From Stutzerimonas stutzeri (lineage in GTDB: Bacteria > Pseudomonadota > Gammaproteobacteria > Pseudomonadales > Pseudomonadaceae), in NCBI RefSeq assembly GCF_002909485.1, contig NZ_PPXG01000005.1, forward strand, positions 248,001 to 312,000: DNA of 64,000 nucleotides, in the 5' to 3' direction. Both the position numbers and the translations under genes were made by a program. The notes under the pieces were generated by a model. The model was given only the letters and a program-made list of their open reading frames with translations, was not told the DNA's origin and did no database searches. Shown here in pieces: positions 54,748-64,000 of this stretch. Within the stretch, counting starts at the first letter, position 1. Each line of letters starts with the position of its first letter.

Positions 54748-55896
54748 GTGCAGGTTCAGGGATTTTTCGATCTTCGCTTTGAAGCGGTTCGCGACGCGTT
54801 CAGCATACTGTTCGACGGAACTCAACAGCGCGGTGCTGCACTCTGCGTTCAGATCGGTGGCGAGACGGTCGTTGATCTCTGGGCAGGTGTTGCAGACAAC
54901 CAAGGCGAGCACCTCTGGCAAAGCGACACGCTGGTCAATTTGTTTTCCTGCACCAAGACCTTCACCGCGTTAGCAGCGCTGCAGCTGGTGGAGGAGGGGA
55001 AGTTGCAGCTGGATGAGCCCATCGCACGTATCTGGCCGGAGTTCGCAGTTAACGGCAAAGCAGCAATCACCCTTCGACATTTGCTGTGCCACCGAGCCGG
55101 GTTGCCCGCGATACGCCAGTCGCTGGATGCGGAGGCGCTGTACGACTGGGCGAGCATGACCGATGCGCTGGCGGCAGAGCAGCCCTGGTGGGAGCCGGGG
55201 GCAGATCAGGGCTACGGCGCGATGACCTACGGCTGGCTGGTCGGAGAGCTGCTTCGCCGTCTCGATGGCTGCGATGCTGGAGCGTCGATCGTTCGACGCA
55301 CGGCAGCGCCGCTCGGGTTGGACTTTCATATCGGTTTGGATGATAGCCAAGCCCACCGCGTCGCTTACCTTACTCGGACCAAGAACGACTTCGGCGATGC
55401 GTCTGCGCAGCGCCTGTTCAAAGCGCTGATGAGCGAGCCGGACTCCATTAGTGCCAGGGCTTTCAACAACCCGCCGTCCATCATGAGTAGCGGCAACAAG
55501 CCCGAATGGCGACGAATGGCGCAGCCGGCTGCCAACGGCCACGGTAATGCTCGCTCGATGGCAGGTTTCTATATGGGGCTATTGCAAGGCAAACTGCTGG
55601 ATAAGGTCTTGTTAGGGGAAATGACGCGCGAACAAAGCGCTGGTGAAGATCGTACGCTGTTGGCCTCTACCCGCTTCGGACTGGGATGTTGGCTGGATCA
55701 GCCGGACGTGGCCAACGCCACCTTTGGCATAGGAGAGCGGACGTTCGGCCATCCCGGTGCTGGCGGCAGTATCGGTTTTGCTGATCCTGATCGAGAGCTG
55801 GCATTCGGCTTTGTGACCAATACCCTTGGCCCGTACGTGTTAATGGATCCGCGTGCGCAATCGTTGGCCCGTTGCGTTGCCGCATGCCTGCGTTGA
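54748..55896 (+). CDS. Serine hydrolase, class C beta-lactamase/EstB-like
   Basis: 382 residues from the GTG at 54748 with GAGGGG upstream. The S-x-x-K nucleophile is SCTKTF (VNLFSCTKTFTALAALQLVEEGKL), the Y-x-N position is shared by YGAMTYGWLVGELL, and the C-terminal FGHPGAGGSIGFADP carries an HxG motif. Members are esterases or peptidases rather than true beta-lactamases; the cytosolic form is likely, as no signal peptide is seen. Substrate unknown. Confidence 0.88.
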   Translation: MQVQGFFDLRFEAVRDAFSILFDGTQQRGAALCVQIGGETVVDLWAGVADNQGEHLWQSDTLVNLFSCTKTFTALAALQLVEEGKLQLDEPIARIWPEFAVNGKAAITLRHLLCHRAGLPAIRQSLDAEALYDWASMTDALAAEQPWWEPGADQGYGAMTYGWLVGELLRRLDGCDAGASIVRRTAAPLGLDFHIGLDDSQAHRVAYLTRTKNDFGDASAQRLFKALMSEPDSISARAFNNPPSIMSSGNKPEWRRMAQPAANGHGNARSMAGFYMGLLQGKLLDKVLLGEMTREQSAGEDRTLLASTRFGLGCWLDQPDVANATFGIGERTFGHPGAGGSIGFADPDRELAFGFVTNTLGPYVLMDPRAQSLARCVAACLR

Positions 55897-56033
55897 ACCA
55901 CTCGTCACTTCTGGGCGCACAGGCTTTTCAAAAGAAGGACTTGCGTCCACAATTTCAACTCGAACTCAATAGTGGCCCATCACCTTGATGGTCGCACCCT
56001 CCTAGAATGCTTCTGGTTGACGGAACCTTGCTC

Positions 56034-56660
56034 ATGAACCTGCTGAAGAGCGCCTCCCTGATTTTCTGCATGATGGTCGTTGCCGGCTGTAGCTCGAAGA
56101 GCGAGAAGCCGAGTGAGGTGGCAGCCCCGACTGCGGTCAAGGTTGATTCTGCCTGGCTTGATGAGTATGAACCGCAACTGCGCGATGCCCTCGTGGGTAG
56201 TCGTTTCGAAGTGGAGCGTCGTGACAGCGTGCTTGTCGTGACAGCTCCGGTGGACTCTTCCTTCAATCCGGATCGTCCTGGCATGCTGCTGCCGGTCACC
56301 CTTGGGCCGATCACTCGTGTAGCCAAGCTGGTCGAAAAGGATGACAAGACTGCAGTGGTCGTGCTCGGTCATGCCGATAGTACCGGCCCTGAAGACAACA
56401 ATCGCACCATCAGTCGCGAACGCGCCGGTGCGGTGGCGGCCATTTTCCGTCTCAGTGGCCTCAAGCACGACCGCTTGCGTATTCGCGGCCTGGGCTCCGA
56501 CATGCCACGTGCGGCGAATGACAGCGTGGAAGGCCGTGCGCTCAATCGCCGGGTCGAGATGGTGCTTGCGCCGCAAACGACGATGTTGGCGCTGATTGCC
56601 AAATATGAGCAGCCTGCACCGCCAGCAACTCAGGTAGCGCAAGCTGAAGTTGCCAAGTAG
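56034..56660 (+). CDS. OmpA-domain lipoprotein
   Basis: 208 residues. The ATG at 56034 starts a lipoprotein signal (MNLLKSASLIFCMMVVAGCSS, lipobox Cys19). The C-terminal half is a peptidoglycan-binding OmpA domain (VVVLGHADSTGPEDNNRTISRERAGAVAAIFRLSGL, RALNRRVEMVL). It may work beside the other OmpA-type lipoprotein in the window. A strong terminator follows. Confidence 0.88.
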   Translation: MNLLKSASLIFCMMVVAGCSSKSEKPSEVAAPTAVKVDSAWLDEYEPQLRDALVGSRFEVERRDSVLVVTAPVDSSFNPDRPGMLLPVTLGPITRVAKLVEKDDKTAVVVLGHADSTGPEDNNRTISRERAGAVAAIFRLSGLKHDRLRIRGLGSDMPRAANDSVEGRALNRRVEMVLAPQTTMLALIAKYEQPAPPATQVAQAEVAK

Positions 56661-56679
56661 CCCGCTGGGCGCGACACAG

Positions 56680-56705
56680 ACAGGCCCGCATGCGGGCCTG
56701 TTTTC
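56680..56705 (+). terminator. Terminator after the OmpA-domain lipoprotein
   Basis: The near-perfect palindrome CAGGCCCGCATGCGGGCCTG is followed by TTTTC. Confidence 0.8.
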
Positions 56706-56843
56706 GTTGAGCATGGTTGCCTTGAATCAAGCGCAACGAGCGTGAACGCAGCTACTCTTTGCCTCCGCAGGTCTGCTCGGCGCCCTGTTGCGAGGCGCTT
56801 GGCAAGCTGAAGGCCTGCCTATTCCATGACGAGGAGCCATGCG

Positions 56844-57491
56844 ATGATCCAGACTCTGGCCGATATGCGCCGTGATTACACCCGTGACGGCCTCAGTGAG
56901 GCCAATGCTCCCACTGAGCCGTTCGGTCTGTTCCATCAGTGGTTCACTGAGGCGACTAAGACAGAACAGGCACCTGTGGAGCCTAATGCGATGACCCTGG
57001 CGACGGTTGACGCAGAGGGTCGTCCCCATTGCCGAGTCCTTCTGCTCAAGGCGCTGGACGAGCGTGGCTTTACCTTCTTCACCAACTACGACAGTGCCAA
57101 GGGCGAGCAACTCGAGGGAACACCGTATGCGGCCATGACATTTTTCTGGCCGACGCTTGAGCGCCAGGTGCGTATCGAAGGGCGTGTGGAGAAGGTGACG
57201 CAGGGTGAGTCGGATGCCTATTTCCAGGTGCGTCCGTTAGGGAGTCGCCTTGGTGCCTGGGCATCACCACAAAGCCGAGTGATTCGGGACAGGGCAGAGT
57301 TGGAGCGTTTGCTCGCAGAAACGGAGCAGCGATTCCTCGACAAAGCACCACACTGCCCACCGCACTGGGGGGGCTATCGCTTGCTACCGGAACGCATCGA
57401 GTTCTGGCAAGGGCGGGCCAGCCGTCTGCATGATCGACTCGACTATCGCCTGGTTGCCAACAGCTGGCAGCGAGAGCGCCTCGCGCCCTAA
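56844..57491 (+). CDS. pdxH: Pyridoxamine 5'-phosphate oxidase PdxH
   Basis: 215 residues from the ATG at 56844 with GAGGAG 7 bases upstream. FMN-binding core [43 protein letters not shown], and the C-terminal [28 protein letters not shown] are family signatures. It makes pyridoxal 5'-phosphate, the last step of vitamin B6 synthesis and salvage. Confidence 0.96.
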   Translation: MIQTLADMRRDYTRDGLSEANAPTEPFGLFHQWFTEATKTEQAPVEPNAMTLATVDAEGRPHCRVLLLKALDERGFTFFTNYDSAKGEQLEGTPYAAMTFFWPTLERQVRIEGRVEKVTQGESDAYFQVRPLGSRLGAWASPQSRVIRDRAELERLLAETEQRFLDKAPHCPPHWGGYRLLPERIEFWQGRASRLHDRLDYRLVANSWQRERLAP

Positions 57492-57726
57492 CCAAGTGCC
57501 GTCCTATGGCCGGGGTAGTGTCGCTCGTTCGGCGGTTCGCTCCCCGGCGCCTAAACGCTCGTTTCGGGTTCGATTGGATGCGGGTTGATCCGCCTCAAAG
57601 GTCGGTACGAGTCAGCGATCTGCTGTAACCTGCAGCCGTAGGTAGCGACCTAGCGATGGCTGTTTTAGCGTCCTTATAGTCAAGGCAGGCATTAATGCGC
57701 CAAGACGACTGATGAGCACAGGAGCG

Positions 57727-57963
57727 TCACCCTTCCGGGTAATTCTGTACCTGTTGTTCCAGCCAGCCCTGCAGATCTTGGCGTTTTATTTTCCGCGCTT
57801 TCGCCTCGGCAAGCCGTTGTAACATCCAGCTACGTCTGTCTGGGTCGCTGCCGGCAATGGACAATGCAAGATCCCGATCACCCCAGCGTCGGATGCGTAT
57901 GATCAGCCAAGCGTGAAAAGCAAGGCCTGCCACGGTGGTGACGACTATGATGAAGTAATCCAT
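57727..57963 (-). CDS. Small membrane protein, unknown function
   Basis: 78 residues from the ATG at 57963. One N-terminal TM (FIIVVTTVAGLAFHAWLIIRI) and a charged C-terminal helix (RRSWMLQRLAEAKARKIKRQDLQGWLEQQV). The start has GCGAGG upstream. The 235 bases to pdxH on the left hold no visible gene. No family recognised; it may be an inner-membrane accessory protein. Confidence 0.55.
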   Translation of the reverse strand: MDYFIIVVTTVAGLAFHAWLIIRIRRWGDRDLALSIAGSDPDRRSWMLQRLAEAKARKIKRQDLQGWLEQQVQNYPEG

Positions 57964-58129
57964 GGTTAGCCTCGCTGCAAGGAACCCGGGACGCCAGGTT
58001 CGACTCGCATATGTATGCTTCGGGGATGGTAAATGCTGAGTCAGGACAGCGAAGTTGCCAAGCGCTATTTCGTCGCTGGTGCTCGGCACCATCCACCCGA
58101 ATGAAACAGTTGTCTCCAGGAGAATTTCA

Positions 58130-58591
58130 ATGCGTAAGTCCATTTTTGTCGCATCCTTCACTGCCCTGGCGCTGACCTTGGGCGGCTGCGCCTCAAGTCT
58201 GACCGGAGATACCTACTCCAGAGATGAAGCGCGTGCTGTTCAAACCGTGCGGTATGGCACCATCGAGTCCCTTCGTCCGGTGAAGATCGAGGGAACCAAG
58301 ACCCCGATCGGTACCGGTGCAGGCGCGGTTGTGGGCGGAGTGGCTGGCAGTGGCGTCGGCGGGGGGCGCGGTAGTGCGGTTGCCGCAGTCATCGGAGCGG
58401 TGGCCGGCGGGATGCTGGGCGCGGCGGCCGAGGAGGGGATCACCCGCACTCAGGGCGTAGAGATCACGGTGCGCGAGGACGACGGCAACATGCGCGCTTA
58501 TGTGCAAGCGGTTGAGCCTAACCAGGTCTTCCGGGTTGGTCAGCGGGTTCGTATCATGACTGTCAGTGGCACCAGTCGCGTGGCGCCTTGA
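58130..58591 (+). CDS. Glycine-zipper 2TM lipoprotein (SlyB/Pcp-like)
   Basis: 153 residues. Lipoprotein signal MRKSIFVASFTALALTLGGC (Cys20). The middle is a glycine-zipper (GTGAGAVVGGVAGSGVGGGRGSAVAAVIGAVAGGMLGAAAEE) as in SlyB, and the C-terminus is VRVGQRVRIMT-like. Outer-membrane anchored; involved in envelope stability in homologues. GGAG precedes the ATG. Confidence 0.9.
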   Translation: MRKSIFVASFTALALTLGGCASSLTGDTYSRDEARAVQTVRYGTIESLRPVKIEGTKTPIGTGAGAVVGGVAGSGVGGGRGSAVAAVIGAVAGGMLGAAAEEGITRTQGVEITVREDDGNMRAYVQAVEPNQVFRVGQRVRIMTVSGTSRVAP

Positions 58592-58622
58592 TCATCGCCG
58601 TAGCTATCGCACACTGAAGTCA

Positions 58623-58676
58623 AGGCGCTGCCATCCGTTCCTATAAGGGTGCGGAGGCAGCGCCTTTTTGTTTTTG
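58623..58676 (+). terminator. Terminator after the SlyB-like gene
   Basis: AGGCGCTGCC (58623-58632) and GGCAGCGCCT (58656-58665) pair as a 10-bp stem with a T-rich tail TTTTGTTTTT. Confidence 0.85.
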
Positions 58677-58808
58677 AAATACATGAATTCATGACGCCGG
58701 CATCATCCATATGGATAATCGGGCGCACATTTGTGTGCTGTTTCAGGCAGTTGCTGTGCCTGCAGGGATAAAAATGCCTCCGACTAGGTGGCCTAAGGGG
58801 TCTTGTTC

Positions 58809-61601
58809 ATGGCGCTCGCGCTGATCATCGCTTTGCCATTTCTGGGCATCTTTCTGCCCTTGTTGCTCGAGCGCTTTGGTCGTTCGGCCTGCGCATTTGG
58901 CGCCGGGGTAGCGCCATTAACGGCGCTGGTTCTATTGCTCTCCAAGCGCGCCGAGGTCTTCGCCGGTGAGACGGAGATCATCCACTACAGCTGGTTGCCA
59001 GAGTTGGGGTTGAATATCAGCCTGCGTCTCGATGGCTTAGGCTTCCTGTTCGCTCTGTTGATCCTCGGCATTGGCCTGCTGGTCATTCTCTACGCGCGCT
59101 ATTACCTGTCGAAGAAAGACCCGATGGGGCGCTTCTTCGGATTCTTCCTGTTGTTCATGGGCGCCATGCTAGGCGTAGTGCTATCCGAGAACCTGCTGCT
59201 GATGCTGATGTTCTGGGAGCTGACGAGTCTGTCGTCATTCCTGCTAATCGGCTATTGGAACCATCGGGCAGATGCTCGGCAGGGTGCTCGAATGGCGCTA
59301 GCCATCACCGGTGGCGGTGGTCTGGCGCTGCTTGCGGGAATTCTGTTGATCGGTCATATCGTCGGCAGCTTCGAGCTTACGGCAGTGCTGGCTTCGGGCG
59401 ACCTGATTCGCGCCAACGCCCTATATCCGTTGACGTTGATTCTTGTGCTGCTTGGCGTGTTCACCAAGTCTGCGCAGTTTCCATTCCACTTCTGGTTGCC
59501 GCAGGCGATGGCCGCTCCCACGCCTGTGTCGGCGTTTCTGCATTCGGCGACCATGGTCAAGGCAGGAGTATTCCTGTTGGCTCGTCTGTATCCGGCGTTG
59601 GCGGATTCAGAGTGGTGGTTCTATCTGGTCAGCATCACTGGCTTGACCACCTTGCTGTTGGGCGCTGTGATGGCGTTGTTCCAGCACGATCTCAAAGGCC
59701 TGCTGGCCTATTCGACGATCAGTCACCTGGGATTGATCACTCTGCTGTTCGGGCTGGACTCTCGTTTGGCGGCCGTGGCAGCGATCTTTCACATCATCAA
59801 TCATGCGACCTTCAAGGCCTCGTTGTTCATGGCCGCCGGGATCATCGATCACGAGACCGGGACTCGCGACATGCGGCGAATCAATGGCATGTGGAAGTAC
59901 ATGCCACACACCGCGGCGCTTGCCATGGTGGCATCCCTGGCAATGGCCGGTGTGCCACTGCTTAACGGTTTCCTGAGTAAGGAAATGTTCTTCGCCGAAA
60001 CTCTCGATCAGCATCTGTTAGGCAGTTTCTACTGGACGATCCCGGCGGTGGCTACGCTTGCAAGCGCGTTCTCCGTGGCTTACTCGCTGCGCTTCGTGCA
60101 CGACGTGTTCTTCAACGGCGAGCCAGTCGATCTACCCAAGTACCCGCCGCACGAACCGGCGCGCTACATGAAGATACCGGTAGAAATCCTCGTGCTGCTT
60201 TGTCTGCTGGTGGGCATGCTGCCCGCGCTTACAGTGGGGCCGTTGCTCGCGGCGGCAGTTTCCGGAACGCTGAATGGCAACGTGCCCGAATACAGCCTGG
60301 CTATCTGGCATGGTTTCAACCTGCCGCTGGCCATGAGTTTGGTGGCGCTGGTCGGTGGCATCTTGATTTACTCGATGCGCAAGTGGGCGTTCCGCTGGTA
60401 CGAGGGTTTGCCTTCAGTTGATTCGCTGGAGGTGTTCGAGCGGATCATGGGCGGCCTTACTCTTGGGGCACGCTACATTACTGGGATGCTGGAAAACGGT
60501 TCGTTGCAACGCTACATCGCGTTGATGCTCATCAGCACGCTAGTGCTGGTGGTTTATGCGCTGACGCCGCTGGAAACCCTGCATGGCCCCGTGGCGCTGA
60601 CACCACTGGACGGTATCACCGTTGCCGGCATGGCGATTCTCGCACTGACGTCGCTGCTTACCGTGCTGTTCCATCGTCGGCGTCTGGTGGCGCTTATCGT
60701 ACTCAGCGTGGTCGGTTTGATGGTCGCGCTGGCATTCGCCCGCTATTCGGCCCCTGATCTAGCGCTGACCCAGCTATCGGTGGAGGTCGTGACGATCATC
60801 CTGCTGATCCTCGCGCTGTTCTTCATGCCCGACCGCACGCCGGCTGAGTCGAGCAGTTTGCGGGGTTTCCGTGATTTCCTGCTTGCCGGAGGGTGCGGCA
60901 CCATGGTGGCGTTGCTCGCCTATACGGTGCTCACCCGCCCATATGACAGCATCGCCACGTACTTCCTTGAGAACAGCGTCTCTGGCGGCGGTGGCACTAA
61001 CGTCGTGAACGTGATCCTGGTGGACTTCCGCGGATTCGATACCCTGGGTGAAATCGCGGTGCTGGCCATCGCTGGCGTAGGCATCTACGGGTTGCTCAAC
61101 GGCCTGCGACTGCCTCACCCAATCCGGGACCCCGGCGGGCGGCTCTGGTCCGTAGACAAGCACCCGATGGTGCTGGATGCGCTAGCGCGCGCATTGCTGC
61201 CGATGGCGTTGCTGATATCTGCGTTCATTTTCCTTCGTGGGCACAACCTGCCAGGCGGTGGCTTCATCGCCGGCCTTATTACCGCCGTCGCGCTGATTCT
61301 TCAGTACATCGCGCACGGGGTCAGCTGGGCTCAGGCGCGCCAGCCACTGAGTTATCACTCCTTGTGCGGTGCCGGCTTACTGATTGCGGGAGCGACCGGG
61401 CTGGGTAGTTTGCTGTTCGGTCACCCGTTCCTCACGTCCGCATTCGACCATTTCCATTTGCCGCTCATTGGTGAGTTCGAGCTGGCCACTGCAATGCTGT
61501 TCGATCTGGGCGTTTATCTGGTGGTTGTGGGGGCGACGTTGCTGATCCTTTCCAATATCGGCCAGGTCCGGCAGGACGATTCCAACATGGAGGTGCTGTA
61601 A
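58809..61601 (+). CDS. mrpA: Mrp-type Na+(K+)/H+ antiporter, fused subunits A and B
   Basis: 930 residues from the ATG at 58809, GGGG 8-9 bases upstream. The first 500 residues match NuoL-like MrpA ([70 protein letters not shown]). The C-terminus from about 790 holds the MrpB domain ([31 protein letters not shown]), so no separate mrpB gene exists, as in Pha/Sha operons of pseudomonads. The complex expels Na+ or K+ in exchange for protons for pH and salt tolerance. The stop overlaps the mrpC start (TAATG). Confidence 0.94.
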   Translation: MALALIIALPFLGIFLPLLLERFGRSACAFGAGVAPLTALVLLLSKRAEVFAGETEIIHYSWLPELGLNISLRLDGLGFLFALLILGIGLLVILYARYYLSKKDPMGRFFGFFLLFMGAMLGVVLSENLLLMLMFWELTSLSSFLLIGYWNHRADARQGARMALAITGGGGLALLAGILLIGHIVGSFELTAVLASGDLIRANALYPLTLILVLLGVFTKSAQFPFHFWLPQAMAAPTPVSAFLHSATMVKAGVFLLARLYPALADSEWWFYLVSITGLTTLLLGAVMALFQHDLKGLLAYSTISHLGLITLLFGLDSRLAAVAAIFHIINHATFKASLFMAAGIIDHETGTRDMRRINGMWKYMPHTAALAMVASLAMAGVPLLNGFLSKEMFFAETLDQHLLGSFYWTIPAVATLASAFSVAYSLRFVHDVFFNGEPVDLPKYPPHEPARYMKIPVEILVLLCLLVGMLPALTVGPLLAAAVSGTLNGNVPEYSLAIWHGFNLPLAMSLVALVGGILIYSMRKWAFRWYEGLPSVDSLEVFERIMGGLTLGARYITGMLENGSLQRYIALMLISTLVLVVYALTPLETLHGPVALTPLDGITVAGMAILALTSLLTVLFHRRRLVALIVLSVVGLMVALAFARYSAPDLALTQLSVEVVTIILLILALFFMPDRTPAESSSLRGFRDFLLAGGCGTMVALLAYTVLTRPYDSIATYFLENSVSGGGGTNVVNVILVDFRGFDTLGEIAVLAIAGVGIYGLLNGLRLPHPIRDPGGRLWSVDKHPMVLDALARALLPMALLISAFIFLRGHNLPGGGFIAGLITAVALILQYIAHGVSWAQARQPLSYHSLCGAGLLIAGATGLGSLLFGHPFLTSAFDHFHLPLIGEFELATAMLFDLGVYLVVVGATLLILSNIGQVRQDDSNMEVL

Positions 61602-61930
61602 TGGAGGCCGTATTTGCGGTTACGCTCGGGATCATGACGGCCAGCGGCGTCTATCTGCTTTTGCGCGCTCGGATCTTCCCGGTAGTGATGGGACTGACGC
61701 TGATCTCCTATGCAGTCAACTTGTTTATCTTTTCCATGGGGCGATTGGCTACAGGCGTTCCGGCGGTAATCGGCAAGAGCACTGAATATGGCGATCCGCT
61801 GCCCCAGGCTCTGGTGCTCACGGCTATCGTCATCGGCTTCGCAATGACCGCATTCGTGGTGGTATTGGCGTTGCGTAGCATTGGTGAGCTACGTACCGAC
61901 CATGTAGATGGGCAGGAGCCGCGTATATGA
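61601..61930 (+). CDS. mrpC: Mrp antiporter subunit C
   Basis: 109 residues, NuoK-like, three TMs; ASGVYLLLRARIFPVVMGLTLISYAVNLFIFSMGR and DPLPQALVLTAIVIGFAMTAFVVVLALRS are the conserved parts. Overlaps mrpA and mrpD. Confidence 0.94.
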   Translation: MEAVFAVTLGIMTASGVYLLLRARIFPVVMGLTLISYAVNLFIFSMGRLATGVPAVIGKSTEYGDPLPQALVLTAIVIGFAMTAFVVVLALRSIGELRTDHVDGQEPRI

Positions 61931-63426
61931 ACCATGCGTTGATCCTTCCCCTATTGCTGCCCTTGTTCGTGGGCGCGCTGCTGCTGCTTGGTCACCGGAT
62001 GGGCAAACCAACCAAGCGCGTACTGTCGCTAGCGGCTACATGGTCGCTGGTCCCGATTGCAGCATGCCTGGTTCTGCTTGCTGATGATGGCCAGCTGCGT
62101 ATCTACGCTCTGGGCAGCTGGCAGCCACCATTCGGCATCATCCTCATGCTCGATCGGTTGAGTGCGCTCATGCTGCTGGTGACGGCGGTGCTGGCAGGAT
62201 TCGCGGCGTTGTACGCCTGTCGAGGTGATGATGAGCGTGGTCCTAATTTCCACGCGCTCTATCAGTTTCAGCTGCTCGGTATTAACGGTGCCTTTCTCAC
62301 TGGCGATCTGTTCAACCTGTTTGTTTTCTTCGAGATCCTGCTGATTTCCTCATACGCCTTACTGCTGCATGGACATGGGCAGAGACGGGTGCGTTCGGGC
62401 ATGCACTATGTGGTGTTGAACCTGCTTGGCTCATCGCTGTTCCTGATCGGTGTCAGCATGCTGTACGGCCTGTTGGGTACGTTGAATATTGCTGATATGG
62501 CGGCTCGGGTAAGCGCCGCCGACCCGGCTGATGCGCCGTTGCTCGCCGCCGCGGGCTACCTGCTGTTGGTCGTCTTTGCTTTGAAGGGCGCGATCCTGCC
62601 GCTTTACTTCTGGCTGCCTCGGGCCTACGCATCGGCCACGGCCCCGGTTGCCGCGCTGTTCGCGATCATGACCAAGGTCGGGCTGTACGCAATCATCCGG
62701 GTATTTACGCTGGTGTTTGGCAGCGAGGCGGGGGAGCTGAGCCACATGGTTGAGTTCTGGCTATGGCCGCTGGCGTTGCTAACGCTGGGCGCCGCTGTAG
62801 TAGGTGCCCTGGCTGCGCGTAACTTGCAGGTGCTGCTGGCGTACCTGGTTGTGGTTTCAGTGGGCACGCTGCTGGCGGGCGTAGCGCTAGGCACCGAGGT
62901 AGGCCTGGCAGCAGCGCTGTATTACTTGGTGCACAGTACGCTGGTTGCAGGTGGACTTTTCCTGCTGGCGGATCTGATCGCGCGCCAGCGTGGCGATCTA
63001 GGGACCGATCTGATATCTGCACCCGCATTGCGGCAGCCGTTAATGCTCGGATCGCTGTTCTTCGTTGGGGCGATTTCCGTCGCCGGCTTACCGCCGTTCT
63101 CTGGTTTTCTTGGCAAGGTAATGCTGTTGCGTGCCATCGAACTGGGCCCTGAAGCGATTGCGCTGTGGGCTGTGGTTTTGGTTGGTGGGTTGGGCATGCT
63201 GATCGCATTGAGTCGCGCCGGCAGCTTGGTATTCTGGCGTTCCTCCTCGGAGGCGACCGGGCGGGTGGCCGATCCGATTCGTGTCATCGCAACAGTCGGC
63301 CTGCTTCTCGGTAGCGTGGTCCTGGTGGCTGCGGCTGGGCCTTTGCAGGAGTTCATGCAGGCTACTGCTGCGCAGTTGCTGGATGTCGCACCCTATCTGC
63401 AGATTATTCAGGGAGGTGCGGCATGA
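61927..63426 (+). CDS. mrpD: Mrp antiporter subunit D
   Basis: 499 residues, NuoN/M-like with about fourteen TMs. Blocks NLFVFFEILLISSYALLLHGHG, GAILPLYFWLPRAYASATAPVAALFAIMTKVGLYAIIRVF and LPPFSGFLGKVMLLRAIE are characteristic. Overlaps mrpC and mrpE by 4 bases. Confidence 0.94.
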   Translation: MNHALILPLLLPLFVGALLLLGHRMGKPTKRVLSLAATWSLVPIAACLVLLADDGQLRIYALGSWQPPFGIILMLDRLSALMLLVTAVLAGFAALYACRGDDERGPNFHALYQFQLLGINGAFLTGDLFNLFVFFEILLISSYALLLHGHGQRRVRSGMHYVVLNLLGSSLFLIGVSMLYGLLGTLNIADMAARVSAADPADAPLLAAAGYLLLVVFALKGAILPLYFWLPRAYASATAPVAALFAIMTKVGLYAIIRVFTLVFGSEAGELSHMVEFWLWPLALLTLGAAVVGALAARNLQVLLAYLVVVSVGTLLAGVALGTEVGLAAALYYLVHSTLVAGGLFLLADLIARQRGDLGTDLISAPALRQPLMLGSLFFVGAISVAGLPPFSGFLGKVMLLRAIELGPEAIALWAVVLVGGLGMLIALSRAGSLVFWRSSSEATGRVADPIRVIATVGLLLGSVVLVAAAGPLQEFMQATAAQLLDVAPYLQIIQGGAA

Positions 63427-63923
63427 GGGCGCGTTGGTTACCAAGTCCTGCGCTGACAGTGTTCCTGGCGCTGCTTTGGCTGTTGCTTCATAACACGCTC
63501 AGTTTCGGACAGGTTCTGCTCGGGCTTTTCCTTGGCTGGGGCATTCCGCTTCTTGTTCGCGGCTTCCTCATCGAGGTACCGCGCATACGTAAGCCGCTTA
63601 AGCTCTGCCTGTTCACGCTCAAAGTGATCTATGACATCGTCGTGGCTAATGTGCAGGTCGCCAAGCTGGTGCTTGGGCCTAAGAAGAGCCTGCGGCCAGC
63701 GTTCATCGAGGTGCCCATGGCGATCGAGAACGAGTTTGCTCTGGCGACTCTCACAAGCATCATCTCGCTGACGCCTGGCACGGTGTCGGCCTGCCTGAGT
63801 CAGGATCGCCGAATGCTGATGGTGCATGCGCTGGATGCGCCAGATGTTGATGCGCTGATCGCTGACGTCAAACGTAATTATGAAGCGCCGCTGTTGGAGA
63901 TCTTCGAATGCTCGCCTACGTGA
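63423..63923 (+). CDS. mrpE: Mrp antiporter subunit E
   Basis: 166 residues. Two to three TMs (ALTVFLALLWLLLHNTLSFGQVLLGLFLGWGIPLL) and the MrpE domain VIYDIVVANVQVAKLVLGPK, FALATLTSIISLTPGTVSA. The mrpF start is inside its last codons. Confidence 0.93.
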   Translation: MRARWLPSPALTVFLALLWLLLHNTLSFGQVLLGLFLGWGIPLLVRGFLIEVPRIRKPLKLCLFTLKVIYDIVVANVQVAKLVLGPKKSLRPAFIEVPMAIENEFALATLTSIISLTPGTVSACLSQDRRMLMVHALDAPDVDALIADVKRNYEAPLLEIFECSPT

Positions 63924-64000
63924 TTCCGCTCTGCATGGCCGTGCTCGGGTTGGCGGCTGTGTTGAACGTGGTGCGCCTGGTCCAGGGACCGGACATGCCT
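63908..64000 (+). CDS. mrpF: Mrp antiporter subunit F (3' truncated by window)
   Basis: The last bases give MLAYVIPLCMAVLGLAAVL and NVVRLVQGPDMP, the usual MrpF start, whose RxxxGPxxxDR motif begins here. The ATG overlaps mrpE. mrpG would be expected beyond the window. Confidence 0.85.
   Translation, partial: MLAYVIPLCMAVLGLAAVLNVVRLVQGPDMP

Noticed and set aside
57540-57660. tRNA-like GGTTCGATT stretch
   Set aside because: The expected T stem does not pair and no acceptor stem or anticodon arm can be drawn.

Overview
This 64 kb window looks like chromosomal DNA of a pseudomonad, most likely of the Pseudomonas stutzeri (Stutzerimonas) group. The base composition is high in GC. Many blocks have P. 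aeruginosa-like content and order: recX-recA-cinA next to mutS-fdxA, LOG / beta-CASP / PA3613-like / PA3611-like genes, finR-fpr, amiE-amiB and an Mrp-type antiporter with fused A and B subunits. Dispersed REP-like stem-loops of a pseudomonad type are also present. No phage, insertion sequence, CRISPR array, rRNA or tRNA was recognised.

Layout. 1-4.4 kb: the end of a TonB-dependent receptor and a three-gene iron-uptake-associated membrane operon (DUF3649, PepSY, DUF3325). 4.4-8.4 kb: an NTF2-like/flavin monooxygenase fusion, divergent from a sigma-54 activator, with a good -24/-12 promoter and a possible enhancer between them. 8.4-14.3 kb: an LpxR-like lipid A deacylase and a four-gene cassette (MBOAT acyltransferase, three-domain FkbH-like HAD-IIIC protein, acyl carrier protein, membrane-anchored SGNH protein). 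Its parts parallel the Dlt D-alanylation machinery, except that FkbH replaces the DltA ligase. 14.7-28.7 kb: an amide/urea nitrogen regulon. It has a LuxR-type response regulator, a transporter-histidine kinase chimera (NCS1 permease, cysteine-rich module, HisKA/HATPase, receiver), the ABC transporter UrtABCDE, formamidase FmdA, FmdB, amidase AmiE and the Clp-like ATPase AmiB. A 16-bp palindrome, TACGT-N6-ACGTA, occurs twice in the kinase/urtA divergent region and once upstream of fmdA, and is the best candidate operator.

28.8-33.4 kb: a YihY/BrkB protein, a GT4 glycosyltransferase-DUF2334 deacetylase-UPF0104 flippase operon that looks like glycolipid synthesis, CsbD and a 7Fe ferredoxin. 33.5-39.9 kb: DNA repair genes (mutS; cinA-recA-recX with a LexA box), with an OafA-type acyltransferase lying between mutS and cinA. 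39.9-52.4 kb: mostly housekeeping and regulatory genes, including a phosphoketolase-like enzyme, an ErdR-like regulator, FinR/Fpr, YchJ, OmpA-like and CopD-like proteins. 52.5-58.6 kb: DinG, a serine hydrolase, an OmpA-like lipoprotein, PdxH and a glycine-zipper lipoprotein. 58.8-64 kb: the Mrp/Pha/Sha cation/proton antiporter operon, cut by the window edge in mrpF.

The two most interesting systems are the Dlt-like FkbH/MBOAT cassette and the transporter-kinase amide regulon. Functions are inferred from sequence motifs and gene context alone; no database search was run.
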